A model generated the notes under the pieces. The model made no database searches, was not told the DNA's origin, and worked only from the letters and a program-made list of their open reading frames with translations. Below are positions 8,824-18,173 of a DNA stretch of 64,000 nt, piece by piece (the stretch's first letter is position 1; each line of letters opens with the position of its first letter). Position numbers and translations under genes: made by a program. This stretch comes from Ferriphaselus sp. R-1 (lineage in GTDB: Bacteria; Pseudomonadota; Gammaproteobacteria; Burkholderiales; Gallionellaceae), in the NCBI RefSeq assembly GCF_000746095.1, contig NZ_JQKP01000002.1, positions 1 through 64,000 of the forward strand. Direction: 5' to 3'.

Positions 8824-9384
8824 CTACGGCTGCTTGGGGATTTCGACGAAGACTTTCTGCTCCATTTCGAACTGTCGACTTTCGTGCGTTGCCTTGATGA
8901 TCAGATCCCAATTTCCGGCTCTGGGAAATTTCAACTGGCCAACATAACGACCCGGCGCTTTCTCGAACAACTCACACTGCGTATCAAACTTCGGGTCTTC
9001 CGGCCATTGGGCATTGATGAACACCTGCCCGCCCTGGATGGGCTTGCCCTCCCGGTTGGCCAGTTCGAGGTTCAACTCAGCCGGGCTCGCCAGCAGGATG
9101 AACTTGGCCGCAGAGGGTTCGGCCAAAGCATCATTCTCCAATCGGTGCGGAGAGTGCAGCTTGACCTGCCACCCCAGCGTGGAACGCTCAGCCTGCTGTT
9201 GCACCCACTTGGCATCGTATTGGTTGTGCGACTTGACGTTGTAGTGATCGTCCAGCAAGCGCACTGGATGCTGTGTGACATTCCAGTAAAACTTGATGTT
9301 AATCACCACCCCGGCCAAGATCACGGCGATCAAACCAAACACCCACGGATTACGCCAGCCTTGCTTGTTCTTTTGCGATAACAC
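8824..9384 (-). CDS. ccoH: FixH/CcoH family oxidase assembly protein
   Basis: FixH-type proteins are single-span membrane proteins that help assemble cbb3 oxidase, probably with the copper ATPase. This 186-residue product has an N-terminal helix at residues 14-32 ([20 protein letters not shown]), the family's conserved [15 protein letters not shown], and a periplasmic beta-rich domain ending with [18 protein letters not shown]. The start is GTG at 9382-9384 with an AGAGGTG ribosome site five bases upstream. It sits between ccoG and ccoI in the usual order. The family is diverse in sequence, so the symbol rests on both context and the helix-plus-domain pattern. Confidence 0.88.
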   Translation of the reverse strand: MLSQKNKQGWRNPWVFGLIAVILAGVVINIKFYWNVTQHPVRLLDDHYNVKSHNQYDAKWVQQQAERSTLGWQVKLHSPHRLENDALAEPSAAKFILLASPAELNLELANREGKPIQGGQVFINAQWPEDPKFDTQCELFEKAPGRYVGQLKFPRAGNWDLIIKATHESRQFEMEQKVFVEIPKQP

Positions 9385-9423
9385 TGCGCACCTCTCTAAC
9401 GTTCTATACCACGCGTCAACCGA

Positions 9424-10860
9424 TCAACGCTTCGGCCCAGTGAACACCGTATCGTATTCAGCCTTCATGTTGGGGTCGTCAAGATTCTCGACACGGAACT
9501 GGATCTTGGTGGTTTCAGACATCAGATTCTCCTCCGGAGCCTTCACGAACACGGTGAACGCAGATGCCTTGCCATGATGGATCAACTGTGGCTTACCACC
9601 ATCGACGATGATCTGGCCTTTCACGCCACCTTCGGCGCTCACTTTCACCTGCACATCGCCCGCCGTCTTGTTCAGCACCTTGAAGGTATATTTGTTCTGG
9701 ATCGATCCATCACTCATCCGCACGAACAGCGGCTGCCGTTCCGGTGCGACGCGCAAGGTCAGGTTGCCCATATGACTGAGGCCGTAGATGATGCCGACGA
9801 GCGCGATCAGCAAGATGCCAATGTAGACCAACGTCCTTGGGTGCTGGTACAGCTTCTTCTCCGGCAGACCGTTCACCTCATCCAGAGTCATGTAGCGGAT
9901 CAGGCCGCGTGGACGACCGATCTTATCCATGATCGAATCGCAAGCGTCTAGACACAAGCCACACGTGATACACCCGAGCTGCTGCCCCTGACGAATATCA
10001 ACACCTGTCGGACATACCTGCACGCACTGGAAGCAGTCGATACAGTCGCCCTGCTTGCTTTCTTCAGCCGCTGCTCCTTTGCGGATACGACCACGCGGCT
10101 CACCACGCTTTTCGTCATAGGTCGGAACCAGTGTCTGGGAATCACACATCACTCCCTGGATACGGGCATACGGGCACAGCCACAAGCACGTCTGCTCGCG
10201 CAGGAAACCCGCGAGGAAATAGGTGCCGAGTGTAAATGCGATGAGGGTAGCGACTTCGATCAGCGACAGATTGAAGTGAAGCAGATTGCCCCAGAACACG
10301 AACGCGTCCTCGAACCAGATGATGACGCTGATGCCGGTCAAGATAGCGATCAGCAGCCAAAGGGCGTGCTTGAGCGCTTTCTTGCCAAATTTCGCACCGT
10401 CCATCGGCGCGGCATCCAGCTTGTGACGGGCATTCGGATTGCCCTCGATCTTCTCTTCGATCCAGGTGAACAGGTCGACCCATGTGGTCTGGAAGCAGAA
10501 GTAGCCACAGAACACGCGTGACGCCACCGAGGTCACGGCGAACAGGGTCATAGCCAGCAATAACAGCAACAGCGAAACCATCCAGATATCTTGCGGCAGG
10601 ATGGTCAGACCGAAGATATGGAACTGCCGATCATTCACATCCAGCATCAACGCTTGCTTGCCATTCCAACGCAGATAAGGGCCGAGGAACAAGATCAGCC
10701 AAAAGGATTCCGTGATGTATTTCAGCGTACGGAAAAAACCCGGCATGCGCTTGGCATGGATGGTTTTCTCACCCATATTGACCACCCACTCTTCGTGTTC
10801 GGTATAAAGCCCGGTGACATTGCCCGTCTCGGCCTTTGGGGTTTTTTCCAGCTCGCTCAT
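9424..10860 (-). CDS. ccoG: Cytochrome c oxidase accessory protein CcoG (FixG/RdxA)
   Basis: CcoG is a membrane-bound polyferredoxin that reduces copper during cbb3 maturation. The 478-residue product has about five membrane helices, a CGYFCFQTTW segment, the LWLCPYARIQGVMCD loop, and two 4Fe-4S motifs, CIDCFQCVQVCP and CITCGLCLDACD, followed by an Ig-like C-terminal domain. The start at 10860 is chosen because AGGAG lies upstream and homology begins near there; the open frame extending to 10995 is otherwise unsupported. A terminator separates it from the small gene upstream, so it may have its own promoter in 10861-10981, although no FNR dyad is visible there. Confidence 0.93.
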   Translation of the reverse strand: MSELEKTPKAETGNVTGLYTEHEEWVVNMGEKTIHAKRMPGFFRTLKYITESFWLILFLGPYLRWNGKQALMLDVNDRQFHIFGLTILPQDIWMVSLLLLLLAMTLFAVTSVASRVFCGYFCFQTTWVDLFTWIEEKIEGNPNARHKLDAAPMDGAKFGKKALKHALWLLIAILTGISVIIWFEDAFVFWGNLLHFNLSLIEVATLIAFTLGTYFLAGFLREQTCLWLCPYARIQGVMCDSQTLVPTYDEKRGEPRGRIRKGAAAEESKQGDCIDCFQCVQVCPTGVDIRQGQQLGCITCGLCLDACDSIMDKIGRPRGLIRYMTLDEVNGLPEKKLYQHPRTLVYIGILLIALVGIIYGLSHMGNLTLRVAPERQPLFVRMSDGSIQNKYTFKVLNKTAGDVQVKVSAEGGVKGQIIVDGGKPQLIHHGKASAFTVFVKAPEENLMSETTKIQFRVENLDDPNMKAEYDTVFTGPKR

Positions 10861-10981
10861 ACTCACTCCTGTCGTTACCTTATCCACGTCGAGTGGATTG
10901 TTATTAGGAAAACGCTGCACAACCTCTTCAGCGAAAAACTTGCGCAGTGTGTCCCTATTCCGGAAGAAATTCAATAATGAA

Positions 10982-11007
10982 AAAGGAGGAGGCAAGCCTC
11001 CTCCTTT
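10982..11007 (-). terminator. Rho-independent terminator downstream of the ccoNOQP unit
   Basis: A perfect 11-bp stem (AAAGGAGGAGG with its complement, loop CAAG) is followed on the minus strand by T residues. It lies 15 bases beyond the stop of the 40-residue membrane protein and separates the structural cco genes from ccoG. It may reduce rather than abolish read-through. Confidence 0.85.
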
Positions 11008-11022
11008 CGGTGGGCAAAGATG

Positions 11023-11145
11023 TTACTTGTCGCCCGACTTTTTGGTGGTTGCGTTGTAGAACAACCAGACCAGCGCTGCGATAACGGCAGAGAACGCCCC
11101 AGCGGTGCCGATCATCAAGCCCCAATATACGAAGTCATGTGACAT
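11023..11145 (-). CDS. 40-residue single-span membrane protein in the cco locus
   Basis: The open frame encodes 40 residues beginning MSHDFVYWGLMIGTAGAF and ending YNATTKKSGDK. Residues about 6-28 form one hydrophobic helix, with a lysine-rich tail on one side. A GGAAAA ribosome site lies upstream of the ATG at 11143-11145. It sits between ccoP and a terminator, with a second hairpin in front of it. Small single-span subunits or assembly factors (for example CcoM of Pseudomonas stutzeri) are known for cbb3 oxidases, so a similar role is plausible, but I cannot claim sequence homology. Codon content and the ribosome site support a real gene. Confidence 0.7.
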   Translation of the reverse strand: MSHDFVYWGLMIGTAGAFSAVIAALVWLFYNATTKKSGDK

Positions 11146-11160
11146 ATCAATTTTCCTTTC

Positions 11161-11189
11161 AAAAACCCGCACGGCTGCACACCGTGCGG
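11161..11189 (-). terminator. Hairpin plus T tract between ccoP and the 40-residue gene
   Basis: On the minus strand the 8-bp stem CCGCACGG/CCGTGCGG with a 7-base loop is followed by GTTTTTG. It looks like a weak terminator or attenuator placed just before the ribosome site of the small gene, and could lower its expression relative to ccoNOQP or stabilise the 3' end of that message. Confidence 0.65.
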
Positions 11190-11204
11190 TCAGGCCATGG
11201 ATAC

Positions 11205-12179
11205 TTACTTGGCTACGGCTTCGGCGGCTGGTGCCTCAGAAGCAGCTGCGGCAGCCTCAACCGGAGCAGGAGCAGCTGCAGGTGTACCACCACCAAACTT
11301 GTACACATAAACAGCCAGCTTCTTCATCTGGACATCGGACAGCTTGCCAGCAGCGGTAAAGCTTGGCATCACAGCGACACGAGCATTGGCATCACCCGAG
11401 TTCACACCGTAGGTGATGGTCTGCTTGATACCTTCCGGAGATCCGTCGAAACGCCAGATCTTGTCGGTCAGGTTGGCAGAACCCATGGCTTGCATACCTT
11501 TACCATCTTCACCGTGACATCCAGTACAGCCCTTCTCTGCGAACAGAGGATTGGCAGCCGGGGTGCCCGCAGCAACGGAAGCGGCCAGCGAGTCGATTTC
11601 AGCAGCGGACAAGACATCCTTGTGTGCTGGCATCATGCCTTGACGACCACCGGTGATGGTTTCATGGATCGTGTCCACGGTACCACCATATAGCCAGTCA
11701 TCATCGTTCAGGATCGGAGCCATCAAACCCTTTTCGCGCTGTGCGAACTTGCCTGCCTGAACAGTACCGACACCGTTTTGACCGTGACATGCCGCACAGT
11801 TGTCAGAGAACAGCACCTTGCCGGAACGAGCCACGTACTCGGACAACTCAGCATCAGCCAGAATCGCAGCCGGAGTCATACCCTTCAGCTTATCTTCGTA
11901 CTTGGCACGCGCATCATCCAGCACCTTCTGATCCGCAGCCAGTTCGCTGATCGCACTCCACTGACCCGAGCCCGGCAAGCCGATCCCTGTCCAGTGATGT
12001 CCAGCGATGGCGACGGGGACCGAAGGATACATCAGCCAGTACACACAAACCCAAATCGTACTGGCGGTCAGGCCAAGCATCCACCACTTGGGCGGCTGAT
12101 TGACGAAATCCCCCAGATCGTCATCCCATACGTGTCCGGTGGTAGGCACGCCACCCACGGAGTTGTGATTGTCACTCAT
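11205..12179 (-). CDS. ccoP: cbb3 oxidase dihaem subunit CcoP
   Basis: CcoP is the membrane-anchored dihaem cytochrome c that takes electrons into cbb3 oxidase. The 324-residue product has the N-terminal motif DDDLGDFVNQPPKWW, one helix at about 33-52, and two haem-binding sites CAACH (128-132) and CTGCH (218-222), each in a class I cytochrome fold with downstream axial methionines (GMMPAH; AVMPSF). The C-terminus is an Ala/Pro-rich tail. The start has a GGAG ribosome site and the ATG overlaps the ccoQ stop by four bases. It is the third large structural gene of the operon. Confidence 0.96.
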   Translation of the reverse strand: MSDNHNSVGGVPTTGHVWDDDLGDFVNQPPKWWMLGLTASTIWVCVYWLMYPSVPVAIAGHHWTGIGLPGSGQWSAISELAADQKVLDDARAKYEDKLKGMTPAAILADAELSEYVARSGKVLFSDNCAACHGQNGVGTVQAGKFAQREKGLMAPILNDDDWLYGGTVDTIHETITGGRQGMMPAHKDVLSAAEIDSLAASVAAGTPAANPLFAEKGCTGCHGEDGKGMQAMGSANLTDKIWRFDGSPEGIKQTITYGVNSGDANARVAVMPSFTAAGKLSDVQMKKLAVYVYKFGGGTPAAAPAPVEAAAAASEAPAAEAVAK

Positions 12180-12376
12180 TTTTTATCTCCTGAATTGTTG
12201 TAGTCGGCCTCATCTCGCAGAGCCATGTCGCCCTGCGAGTTGAGCGCGTCCTTGTTCCTAGGATTGAACACCATCACATAGACTGCGACCATTGCAACGA
12301 AGGTTCCCACGGCGAAGAATACGCCGAGCCAATCGTTGCGGGTCATCGCGGCCCAGTCCGTGTGCAGGTAGTCCAT
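12176..12376 (-). CDS. ccoQ: cbb3 oxidase small subunit CcoQ
   Basis: CcoQ is a one-helix protein that stabilises the cbb3 complex and its link to CcoP. The 66-residue product begins MDYLHTDWAAMTRNDW and has a helix at about 17-37 that ends VFNPRNKDAL, close to the usual FixQ ending. The ATG at 12374-12376 lies four bases after the ccoO stop, which suits coupled translation. A GTG at 12388 overlapping ccoO would add four residues and is the alternative. It overlaps ccoP by four bases. Confidence 0.88.
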   Translation of the reverse strand: MDYLHTDWAAMTRNDWLGVFFAVGTFVAMVAVYVMVFNPRNKDALNSQGDMALRDEADYNNSGDKK

Positions 12377-12380
12377 CAAT

Positions 12381-13178
12381 TTAGTCACGGTAGTTCACGC
12401 CTTCTTCGAACTTGACGTGATTACCCAAGGATTGCAGGAACGCGATGACTGCGTCCATCTCAGTCTTGCCTGCGACCGCAGCCTTAGCACCGGCGATGTA
12501 TTCATCGGTGTAGATGGTCTTAGGAACTGGGTTGAACGGCATCTTGGTCATCACTTCCATGATCTTGGCGGTGTTATCGCCATCGACCATCGCATTTTCC
12601 AAGAAGAAGTAGTTCGGCATCACAGATTCAGGAACCACATCACGTGGGTACTTCAGGTGTTTGCGGTGCCATTCATCGGAGTACTTGCCACCCACACGAG
12701 CCAGATCAGGGCCGGTACGCTTGGAGCCCCACTGATAGGTGTGGTCGTACATGGACTCTTCAGCAATGGAGTAGTGACCATAGCGATCCTTCTCATCGCG
12801 GAACGGACGAATCATCTGCGAGTGACACAGGAAACAACCCTCGCGAATGAAAATCGCACGACCGGCCATTTCCAGCGGCTTGTACGGACGAACGCCATCG
12901 CCAGGCACCCACTCATCCATCGTCTTGTGCGCGGATGTGGCGGGATTCCAAACGATCTTGTCCATCGGAATCACATTGCCGTTGGCATCTTTGTGCTGCG
13001 TACCATTGAAGGTGCCGTCGCCACCAGACATACCTGTGTTAGGCAGATAGAACAGAGGCACGATTTCCACGATACCGCCGATGGCCACAGCCACAGCCGT
13101 AAGGATGAACATCAGGAGCGTATTGCGCTCGATGCTGTCCTGGAACTTGGTTGAATAAATTTGATCGTGATCAGACAT
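12381..13178 (-). CDS. ccoO: cbb3 oxidase monohaem subunit CcoO
   Basis: CcoO is the membrane-anchored monohaem cytochrome c of cbb3 oxidase. The 265-residue product has an N-terminal helix at about 20-42, a periplasmic domain with the haem site CFLCHSQ (115-119 for CxxCH), the following conserved MIRPF, and the family segments YSIAEESMYDHTYQWGSKRTGPDLARVGGKYSDEWH in pieces around residues 135-170. The axial methionine is in PESVMPNY. An AGGGAGAG ribosome site precedes ATG 13178. Eleven bases separate it from ccoN. Confidence 0.96.
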   Translation of the reverse strand: MSDHDQIYSTKFQDSIERNTLLMFILTAVAVAIGGIVEIVPLFYLPNTGMSGGDGTFNGTQHKDANGNVIPMDKIVWNPATSAHKTMDEWVPGDGVRPYKPLEMAGRAIFIREGCFLCHSQMIRPFRDEKDRYGHYSIAEESMYDHTYQWGSKRTGPDLARVGGKYSDEWHRKHLKYPRDVVPESVMPNYFFLENAMVDGDNTAKIMEVMTKMPFNPVPKTIYTDEYIAGAKAAVAGKTEMDAVIAFLQSLGNHVKFEEGVNYRD

Positions 13179-13189
13179 GTCTCTCTCCC

Positions 13190-14623
13190 TTATGCTCTTG
13201 CCGCAGCAGCGCTAACGCCACGAGCAGCACCTGCTTGACGCACGGTCATGATCACGTTGAACAGCATGATCCATGTGCCCAGATTGAAAATCGCACCGCC
13301 AACAGCGCGCATCACATAATAAGGATGCATTGCGGATACAGATTCAACGAAGGTATAGGTCAATGTGCCGTATTCATCATAATCACGCCACATCAGGCCC
13401 TGCATAATGCCGGACACCCACATCGCAACGATGTAAGTCACAGCACCGATCAAGGCAACCCAGAAGTGCACGTTCACCAGCTTGTCGGAATACATTTCGG
13501 TATTCCACAGCTTCTTGACCATGTGATAGATCGCGCCGAAGGAGATCATGGACATCCAGCCCAGAGCACCTGCGTGTACGTGACCCACCGTCCAGTCAGT
13601 GTAGTGAGACAGCGCATTCACAGTCTTGATGGACATAACCGGACCATCGAACGTGGACATCGCATAGAAAGCCATCGCAGTCACCAGGAAGCGCAGGATG
13701 TAGTCGGTACGCAGCTTGTCCCATGCACCGGACAGAGTCATCATACCGTTCATCGCACCACCCCAAGATGGGATGATCATCGCCAGAGACACAGCAGCAC
13801 CCAGAGAACCAGTCCAGTCAGGCAGAGCGGTGTACTGCAGGTGGTGAGCACCCAGCCAAACGTAACCGAAGGTCAGTGTCCAGAAGTGCAACACAGACAG
13901 ACGATACGAGAACACTGGACGACCAGCTTGCTTAGGAATGAAGTAGTACATGATGCCCAGGAAGCCACCGGTCAGGTAGAAACCGACCGCATTGTGACCC
14001 CACCACCACTGGATCATTGCATCTTGCACGCCAGAGTAGATGGAGAAGGCTTGAGTCATGCTAACCGGGATAGCCATGCTATTCACAACGTGCAGGTAAG
14101 TGATCATGACGATCATACCCATCGTGAACCAGTTGGACACATAGATGTGCGAGGTCTTGCGGATTGCAGTGGTCATGATGTGATTCAGACCAAAGGACAG
14201 CCACACAACCGCAATCGCGATGTCGATTGGCCAAACCAGCTCGGCATATTCCTTACCGGAAGTCCAGCCCAGTGGCAATGTCACAACGGCGGAAACGATG
14301 ATCGCATTCCAACCCCAGAACGTGAACCATGCCAAGCCATTACTCCACAGCTTGGTAGCACCCGTACGCTGGACGATGTAAAAACCAGTCGCCATCAGCA
14401 CACAACCGCCAAACGCAAAGATCACCGCATTGGTATGCAGTGGGCGCAGACGACCGAACGTCAGATATGGAATATCCAAGTTCAGGAACGGCCATGCCAG
14501 TTCCGATGCCACATACACGCCGATCAGCGTGCCTACCACACCATAGATCACAGCCGCGATGGTGAACCATCGGACTATGTCCATGTCGTACTTTACCGGT
14601 GTCGCTTCTTGAGTAGCTCCCAC
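13190..14623 (-). CDS. ccoN: cbb3 oxidase catalytic subunit CcoN
   Basis: CcoN is the haem-copper oxidase subunit that reduces oxygen at haem b3-CuB. The 477-residue product has about 12 membrane helices and the conserved histidines: [14 protein letters not shown] for low-spin haem, [13 protein letters not shown] for Cu[11 protein letters not shown] for CuB, and [13 protein letters not shown] for both haems. The GTG at 14621-14623 is the best start: GGAGGAG lies six bases upstream, and the open frame extending to 14704 is only leader. It is first in the ccoNOQP operon. The leader contains a long inverted repeat, reported separately; no FNR dyad is visible before it. Confidence 0.96.
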   Translation of the reverse strand: MGATQEATPVKYDMDIVRWFTIAAVIYGVVGTLIGVYVASELAWPFLNLDIPYLTFGRLRPLHTNAVIFAFGGCVLMATGFYIVQRTGATKLWSNGLAWFTFWGWNAIIVSAVVTLPLGWTSGKEYAELVWPIDIAIAVVWLSFGLNHIMTTAIRKTSHIYVSNWFTMGMIVMITYLHVVNSMAIPVSMTQAFSIYSGVQDAMIQWWWGHNAVGFYLTGGFLGIMYYFIPKQAGRPVFSYRLSVLHFWTLTFGYVWLGAHHLQYTALPDWTGSLGAAVSLAMIIPSWGGAMNGMMTLSGAWDKLRTDYILRFLVTAMAFYAMSTFDGPVMSIKTVNALSHYTDWTVGHVHAGALGWMSMISFGAIYHMVKKLWNTEMYSDKLVNVHFWVALIGAVTYIVAMWVSGIMQGLMWRDYDEYGTLTYTFVESVSAMHPYYVMRAVGGAIFNLGTWIMLFNVIMTVRQAGAARGVSAAAARA

Positions 14624-14659
14624 AGTAGTCTCCTCCCTAGAGAAATTAAAACAAATCAA

Positions 14660-14703
14660 TGAATTATTCACGCTTCGCAGTTCAATAAACCGTGAATAAT
14701 TCA
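14660..14703. repeat. 13-bp perfect inverted repeat in the ccoN leader
   Basis: TGAATTATTCACG at 14660-14672 is repeated as its exact complement at 14691-14703, with an 18-base loop. It lies 37-80 bases upstream of the ccoN start codon. It could be a transcription factor site with two half-sites or an RNA stem that shields or paces the leader. The intergenic region 14624-14905 otherwise shows only an 11-bp palindrome (GACATAATGTC, about 14734-14744) and no FNR box. Confidence 0.7.
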
Positions 14704-14905
14704 CCCTCTTACCTACACAGCTTTACTAGCCGCGACATAATGTCACACCCCGCCGCGACAAGTAAAGCATAAATTGGTTCCAAAACGTTCGACATCCGAG
14801 TGATTTTATCCGGTATTTCCCACCTCAAAATTTCTCGATCTTTTGTCCACACTCTGCAACATTTGGCCCGGCTCTACCCCAGTCAAACGCCCCGGAAACT
14901 GGGGA

Positions 14906-15625
14906 TTACTCGCTCGGAACCAGTTTCTCGATTTGCCGAGCCGACAGGTAAGCCCAGTCACCTTCGGCTACTCCCAGCGTATCTAGCGCAAGCTGGCCGA
15001 TCGCCACACGGGACAAGGCACTACAATGATTGCCTGCCGCAGCGAGCATCCGCTTGACCTGATGATATTTCCCCTGCTCCAGTACGATTTCCATCTGATG
15101 CTCGCCAACCTGATCACATCTCAGTGCAGACAGCGGCAGCGGCTCATCATGCAGCTTGACCCCGCCCAGCAGCCTAGCGATCAATTCCGGCGTGACCGGA
15201 TCGTGCGTAGTAGCGATGTACACCTTGGGTATATGACTCTTCGGGGATGACTGCGCATGTATGAACGCCCCGTCATCGGACATCAGCAACATCCCAGTCG
15301 TATCGTGGTCCAAGCGCCCCACGGGCTGCACATCACGCCGCGCGAACTGTTCCGGCAGCAGGCTGAGCACGCCGGGATGATGACTGGGCTTGCGCGAACA
15401 CTCATACCCGGTCGGCTTGTTCAATACTAGATAGACGTGCTCGCGGTACTGCCATGGTTCGTCGAACACGGAGAACACCAGATCGGACGTATCGAACTCC
15501 GCCCGGTAATCCTGCACCAGCTCCCCGCCTACACACACCTCGCCCGACTCGATCGCCGCACGACACCATTTGCGCGAACCGAACCCCTGCGTTTGCAACA
15601 CGCGATCCAAAGATAATTTCTTCAT
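14906..15625 (-). CDS. rsuA: 16S rRNA pseudouridine(516) synthase
   Basis: RsuA converts U516 of 16S rRNA to pseudouridine. The 239-residue product has an N-terminal S4 RNA-binding domain (residues 1-60, LDRVLQTQGFGSRKWCRAAI) and a synthase domain with the catalytic motif GRLDHDTTGMLLMSDDG, whose Asp is the nucleophile, plus the KVYIATT and GKYHQVKRM strands. Length and order match RsuA rather than RluE or RluF. It is transcribed leftward, divergent from serB, and is followed by ccoN's upstream region. Confidence 0.88.
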   Translation of the reverse strand: MKKLSLDRVLQTQGFGSRKWCRAAIESGEVCVGGELVQDYRAEFDTSDLVFSVFDEPWQYREHVYLVLNKPTGYECSRKPSHHPGVLSLLPEQFARRDVQPVGRLDHDTTGMLLMSDDGAFIHAQSSPKSHIPKVYIATTHDPVTPELIARLLGGVKLHDEPLPLSALRCDQVGEHQMEIVLEQGKYHQVKRMLAAAGNHCSALSRVAIGQLALDTLGVAEGDWAYLSARQIEKLVPSE

Positions 15626-15767
15626 GCTCGCACTTTAGCAGAAGCTGCGCAAAGCATCCCGTCCCGCCGTCACTCGAATTCTCCACGGCCCTGGTTATGG
15701 ATTCGATTAGAATCACCAGATCATCGAACCACGCTTACGCGCCACAGGAACAGCAGCGAGCCGCCCT

Positions 15768-16604
15768 ATGAATCTGATCATCCAAGCCAATCACGCCATC
15801 CCCGCCAACCTGCTGAACCAGCTGGCTGGCCTGACACTCCCCGCCCGCACAGAACAGATAGGCGCTCACGCCTTTCGCCTGCACGAGGCACGCCCGCATG
15901 ACAGCATCGCTGGCTTCTGCTTCGAGCACCAGCTCGATTACGCCTTCGTTGATGCCCGCTCCAGCCTGTCGAACTTCGGTTTGGTCGTGATGGACATGGA
16001 CTCGACCCTCATCAACATCGAATGTATCGATGAGATCGCCGACATGCAGGGACTGAAACCGCAGGTCTCCGAGATCACCGAATCTGCCATGCGCGGCGAG
16101 ATCGACTTTGCGGAAAGCCTGACGCGGCGCGTCGCACTGCTGGCAGGCCTGGACGAGAGCGCTCTGCAACGTGTCTATGAAGAACGCCTACAACTCAACC
16201 CCGGTGCCGAATTCATGCTGGGCGAGCTGAAGAGACATGGCATCAAGACCCTGCTGGTCTCAGGCGGCTTCACCTTCTTTACCGACCGCCTAAAGGACCG
16301 TCTCGGCCTCGACTACGCCCAGTCGAACACGCTGGAGATCATCAACGGCAAGCTTACCGGCAAAGTGCTCGGCACGATCGTCGATGCGCAGGGCAAGGCC
16401 GACCATCTCAATCACATCCGCAGTCAGTTCAATCTGCATCCCCAGCAAGTCGTTGCCATCGGCGACGGAGCCAATGACCTGAAGATGATGGCTGAAGCCG
16501 GAACCAGCATCGCCTACCATGCAAAACCCGTGGTACGTGCCCGCGCCAGCCATGCCCTCAATTTCACCGGGCTGGATGGCGTACTGCCGCTGCTCGGCCA
16601 TTGA
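15768..16604 (+). CDS. serB: Phosphoserine phosphatase SerB
   Basis: SerB carries out the last step of serine synthesis, dephosphorylating phosphoserine in the cytosol. This 278-residue HAD-family enzyme has the nucleophile motif DMDST (D76 and D78), the cap helices with ECIDEIADMQG, motif II LLVSGGFTFFTDRL, and motif III GDGANDLKMM for Mg2+. The N-terminal 70 residues form the variable regulatory region found in proteobacterial SerB. The start is ATG 15768. It stands alone, 142 bases from divergent rsuA. Confidence 0.95.
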   Translation: MNLIIQANHAIPANLLNQLAGLTLPARTEQIGAHAFRLHEARPHDSIAGFCFEHQLDYAFVDARSSLSNFGLVVMDMDSTLINIECIDEIADMQGLKPQVSEITESAMRGEIDFAESLTRRVALLAGLDESALQRVYEERLQLNPGAEFMLGELKRHGIKTLLVSGGFTFFTDRLKDRLGLDYAQSNTLEIINGKLTGKVLGTIVDAQGKADHLNHIRSQFNLHPQQVVAIGDGANDLKMMAEAGTSIAYHAKPVVRARASHALNFTGLDGVLPLLGH

Positions 16605-16794
16605 CGGTCGAGCCGGTCTCACACCGGGCGTGATCGCAACAACAGGCGCACCACCCGCGCACTCTGTTACAATCCGCCCGCGTCATCGTTTCAGTCCTGT
16701 TGCCGCTGCCGATTCCGGCTCGTTGTATCACCCCCGTCTGCCTTAGACTGGCGCTCCGCTGGAGCGACAGGCCGATGTTTTCTGAAAGTTTTCA

Positions 16795-18132
16795 ATGTCA
16801 TTCGCTACCCTCGGCTTGTCCGATGCCATTCTCCGCGCCGTTACCGAGCGCGGCTATACCGAACCCACCCCGATCCAGGCACAGGCGATCCCTGCCGTGC
16901 TGTCTGGCGGCGACCTGCTCGCAGGCGCACAGACCGGCACCGGCAAGACCGCCGGTTTCACCTTGCCGCTGTTGCAACGGCTTTCCGCCCAGCCCGTCAG
17001 CGGCAAAGCGCCGATACGGGCGCTGGTGCTCACCCCGACGCGCGAACTCGCCGCCCAAGTGGAAGAAAGCGTGCGCGAGTACGGCAAGTACCTGCCGCTG
17101 AAATCGATGATGATGTTCGGCGGCGTGAACATCAATCCGCAGATCAAGCAGTTGCATGGCCGCGTGGACATTCTGGTGGCGACACCGGGTCGCCTGCTCG
17201 ACCACGTGCAGCAAAAGACCGTGGACCTGTCGCGCGTCGAGATTCTGGTGCTGGACGAGGCCGACCGTATGCTGGACATGGGCTTCATCCGCGACATTAA
17301 AAAGATCCTCGCGCTGCTGCCCGCCAAGCGCCAGAACCTGCTGTTCTCCGCCACCTTCTCCGACGAGATCAAGGCGCTGGCCGATGGCCTGCTGAACAAT
17401 CCTGCGCTGATCGAAGTGGCGCGCCGCAATCAGGCCAATGAGCTGATCGAGCAGCGCGTCTATCCGGTGGATCGTGAACGCAAGCGCGCGCTGCTGACCC
17501 AGCTCATCAAGGATAACAACTGGTTCCAGGTGCTGGTGTTCACTCGCACCAAACACGGCGCGAATAATCTGGCGGAATATCTGAACAAGGAAAGCATCAG
17601 CGCGATGGCCATCCACGGCAACAAGAGCCAGGCGGCGCGCACCCGTGCGCTGGCTGAGTTCAAGAGCGGCAAGCTGCAAGTGCTGTGCGCCACCGACATC
17701 GCCGCACGCGGCATCGACATCAGCGAATTGCCACATGTGGTGAACTACGAGCTGCCCAACGTGGCGGAAGATTATGTGCACCGCATCGGCCGGACGGGTC
17801 GCGCGGGTAGCGAAGGCGAGGCCAGCTCCTTGGTGTGCATCGACGAGCATCAGCTGCTGAAAGGCATCGAGCGGCTCATCAAGCGCGAGATCCCGGTGGT
17901 ACAGATCCCCGGCTTCGAGCCTGATCCGCGCATCAAGGCCGAGCCTATCCTGAACGGACAGAATCGCGGCGGCGGGCAAGGCCGTGGTCAAGGTGGCGGC
18001 CAGCGTCGCCCCCAAAACGGCACCCCGCGCACTGGCGGACCAGCACCTGCACGCAGCGGCGGCAATACGCACGCCAAACCCGCCACGGCTGGCAAGCCCG
18101 CCGTCCATCGTTTCGGTGGGCGCGGACGCTAA
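16795..18132 (+). CDS. rhlE: DEAD-box RNA helicase RhlE
   Basis: This 445-residue ATP-dependent RNA helicase acts in ribosome maturation and RNA turnover. Motifs in order are the Q motif ([13 protein letters not shown]), Walker [30 protein letters not shown] in [15 protein letters not shown] in LLFSATF, and the C-terminal HRIGRTGR. The tail from about residue 385 is rich in Gly, Arg and Gln ([14 protein letters not shown]), a basic RNA-binding extension typical of RhlE. A 190-base leader lies in front of it. It faces dbpA, a second DEAD-box gene, tail to tail. Confidence 0.93.
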   Translation: MSFATLGLSDAILRAVTERGYTEPTPIQAQAIPAVLSGGDLLAGAQTGTGKTAGFTLPLLQRLSAQPVSGKAPIRALVLTPTRELAAQVEESVREYGKYLPLKSMMMFGGVNINPQIKQLHGRVDILVATPGRLLDHVQQKTVDLSRVEILVLDEADRMLDMGFIRDIKKILALLPAKRQNLLFSATFSDEIKALADGLLNNPALIEVARRNQANELIEQRVYPVDRERKRALLTQLIKDNNWFQVLVFTRTKHGANNLAEYLNKESISAMAIHGNKSQAARTRALAEFKSGKLQVLCATDIAARGIDISELPHVVNYELPNVAEDYVHRIGRTGRAGSEGEASSLVCIDEHQLLKGIERLIKREIPVVQIPGFEPDPRIKAEPILNGQNRGGGQGRGQGGGQRRPQNGTPRTGGPAPARSGGNTHAKPATAGKPAVHRFGGRGR

Positions 18133-18140
18133 GACCACGC

Positions 18141-18168
18141 AGCCGGAAGGTCACCCGACGTTCCGGCT
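18141..18168. terminator. Possible hairpin between rhlE and dbpA
   Basis: AGCCGGAA (18141-18148) pairs with TTCCGGCT (18161-18168). It lies between two convergent genes, where a shared terminator is expected, but there is no T tract, so the call is weak. Confidence 0.4.
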
Positions 18169-18173
18169 CGCCA

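Noticed and set aside
10861..10995. N-terminal extension of CcoG from 10995
   Set aside because: It overlaps the terminator at 10982 and lacks family homology; AGGAG supports the start at 10860.
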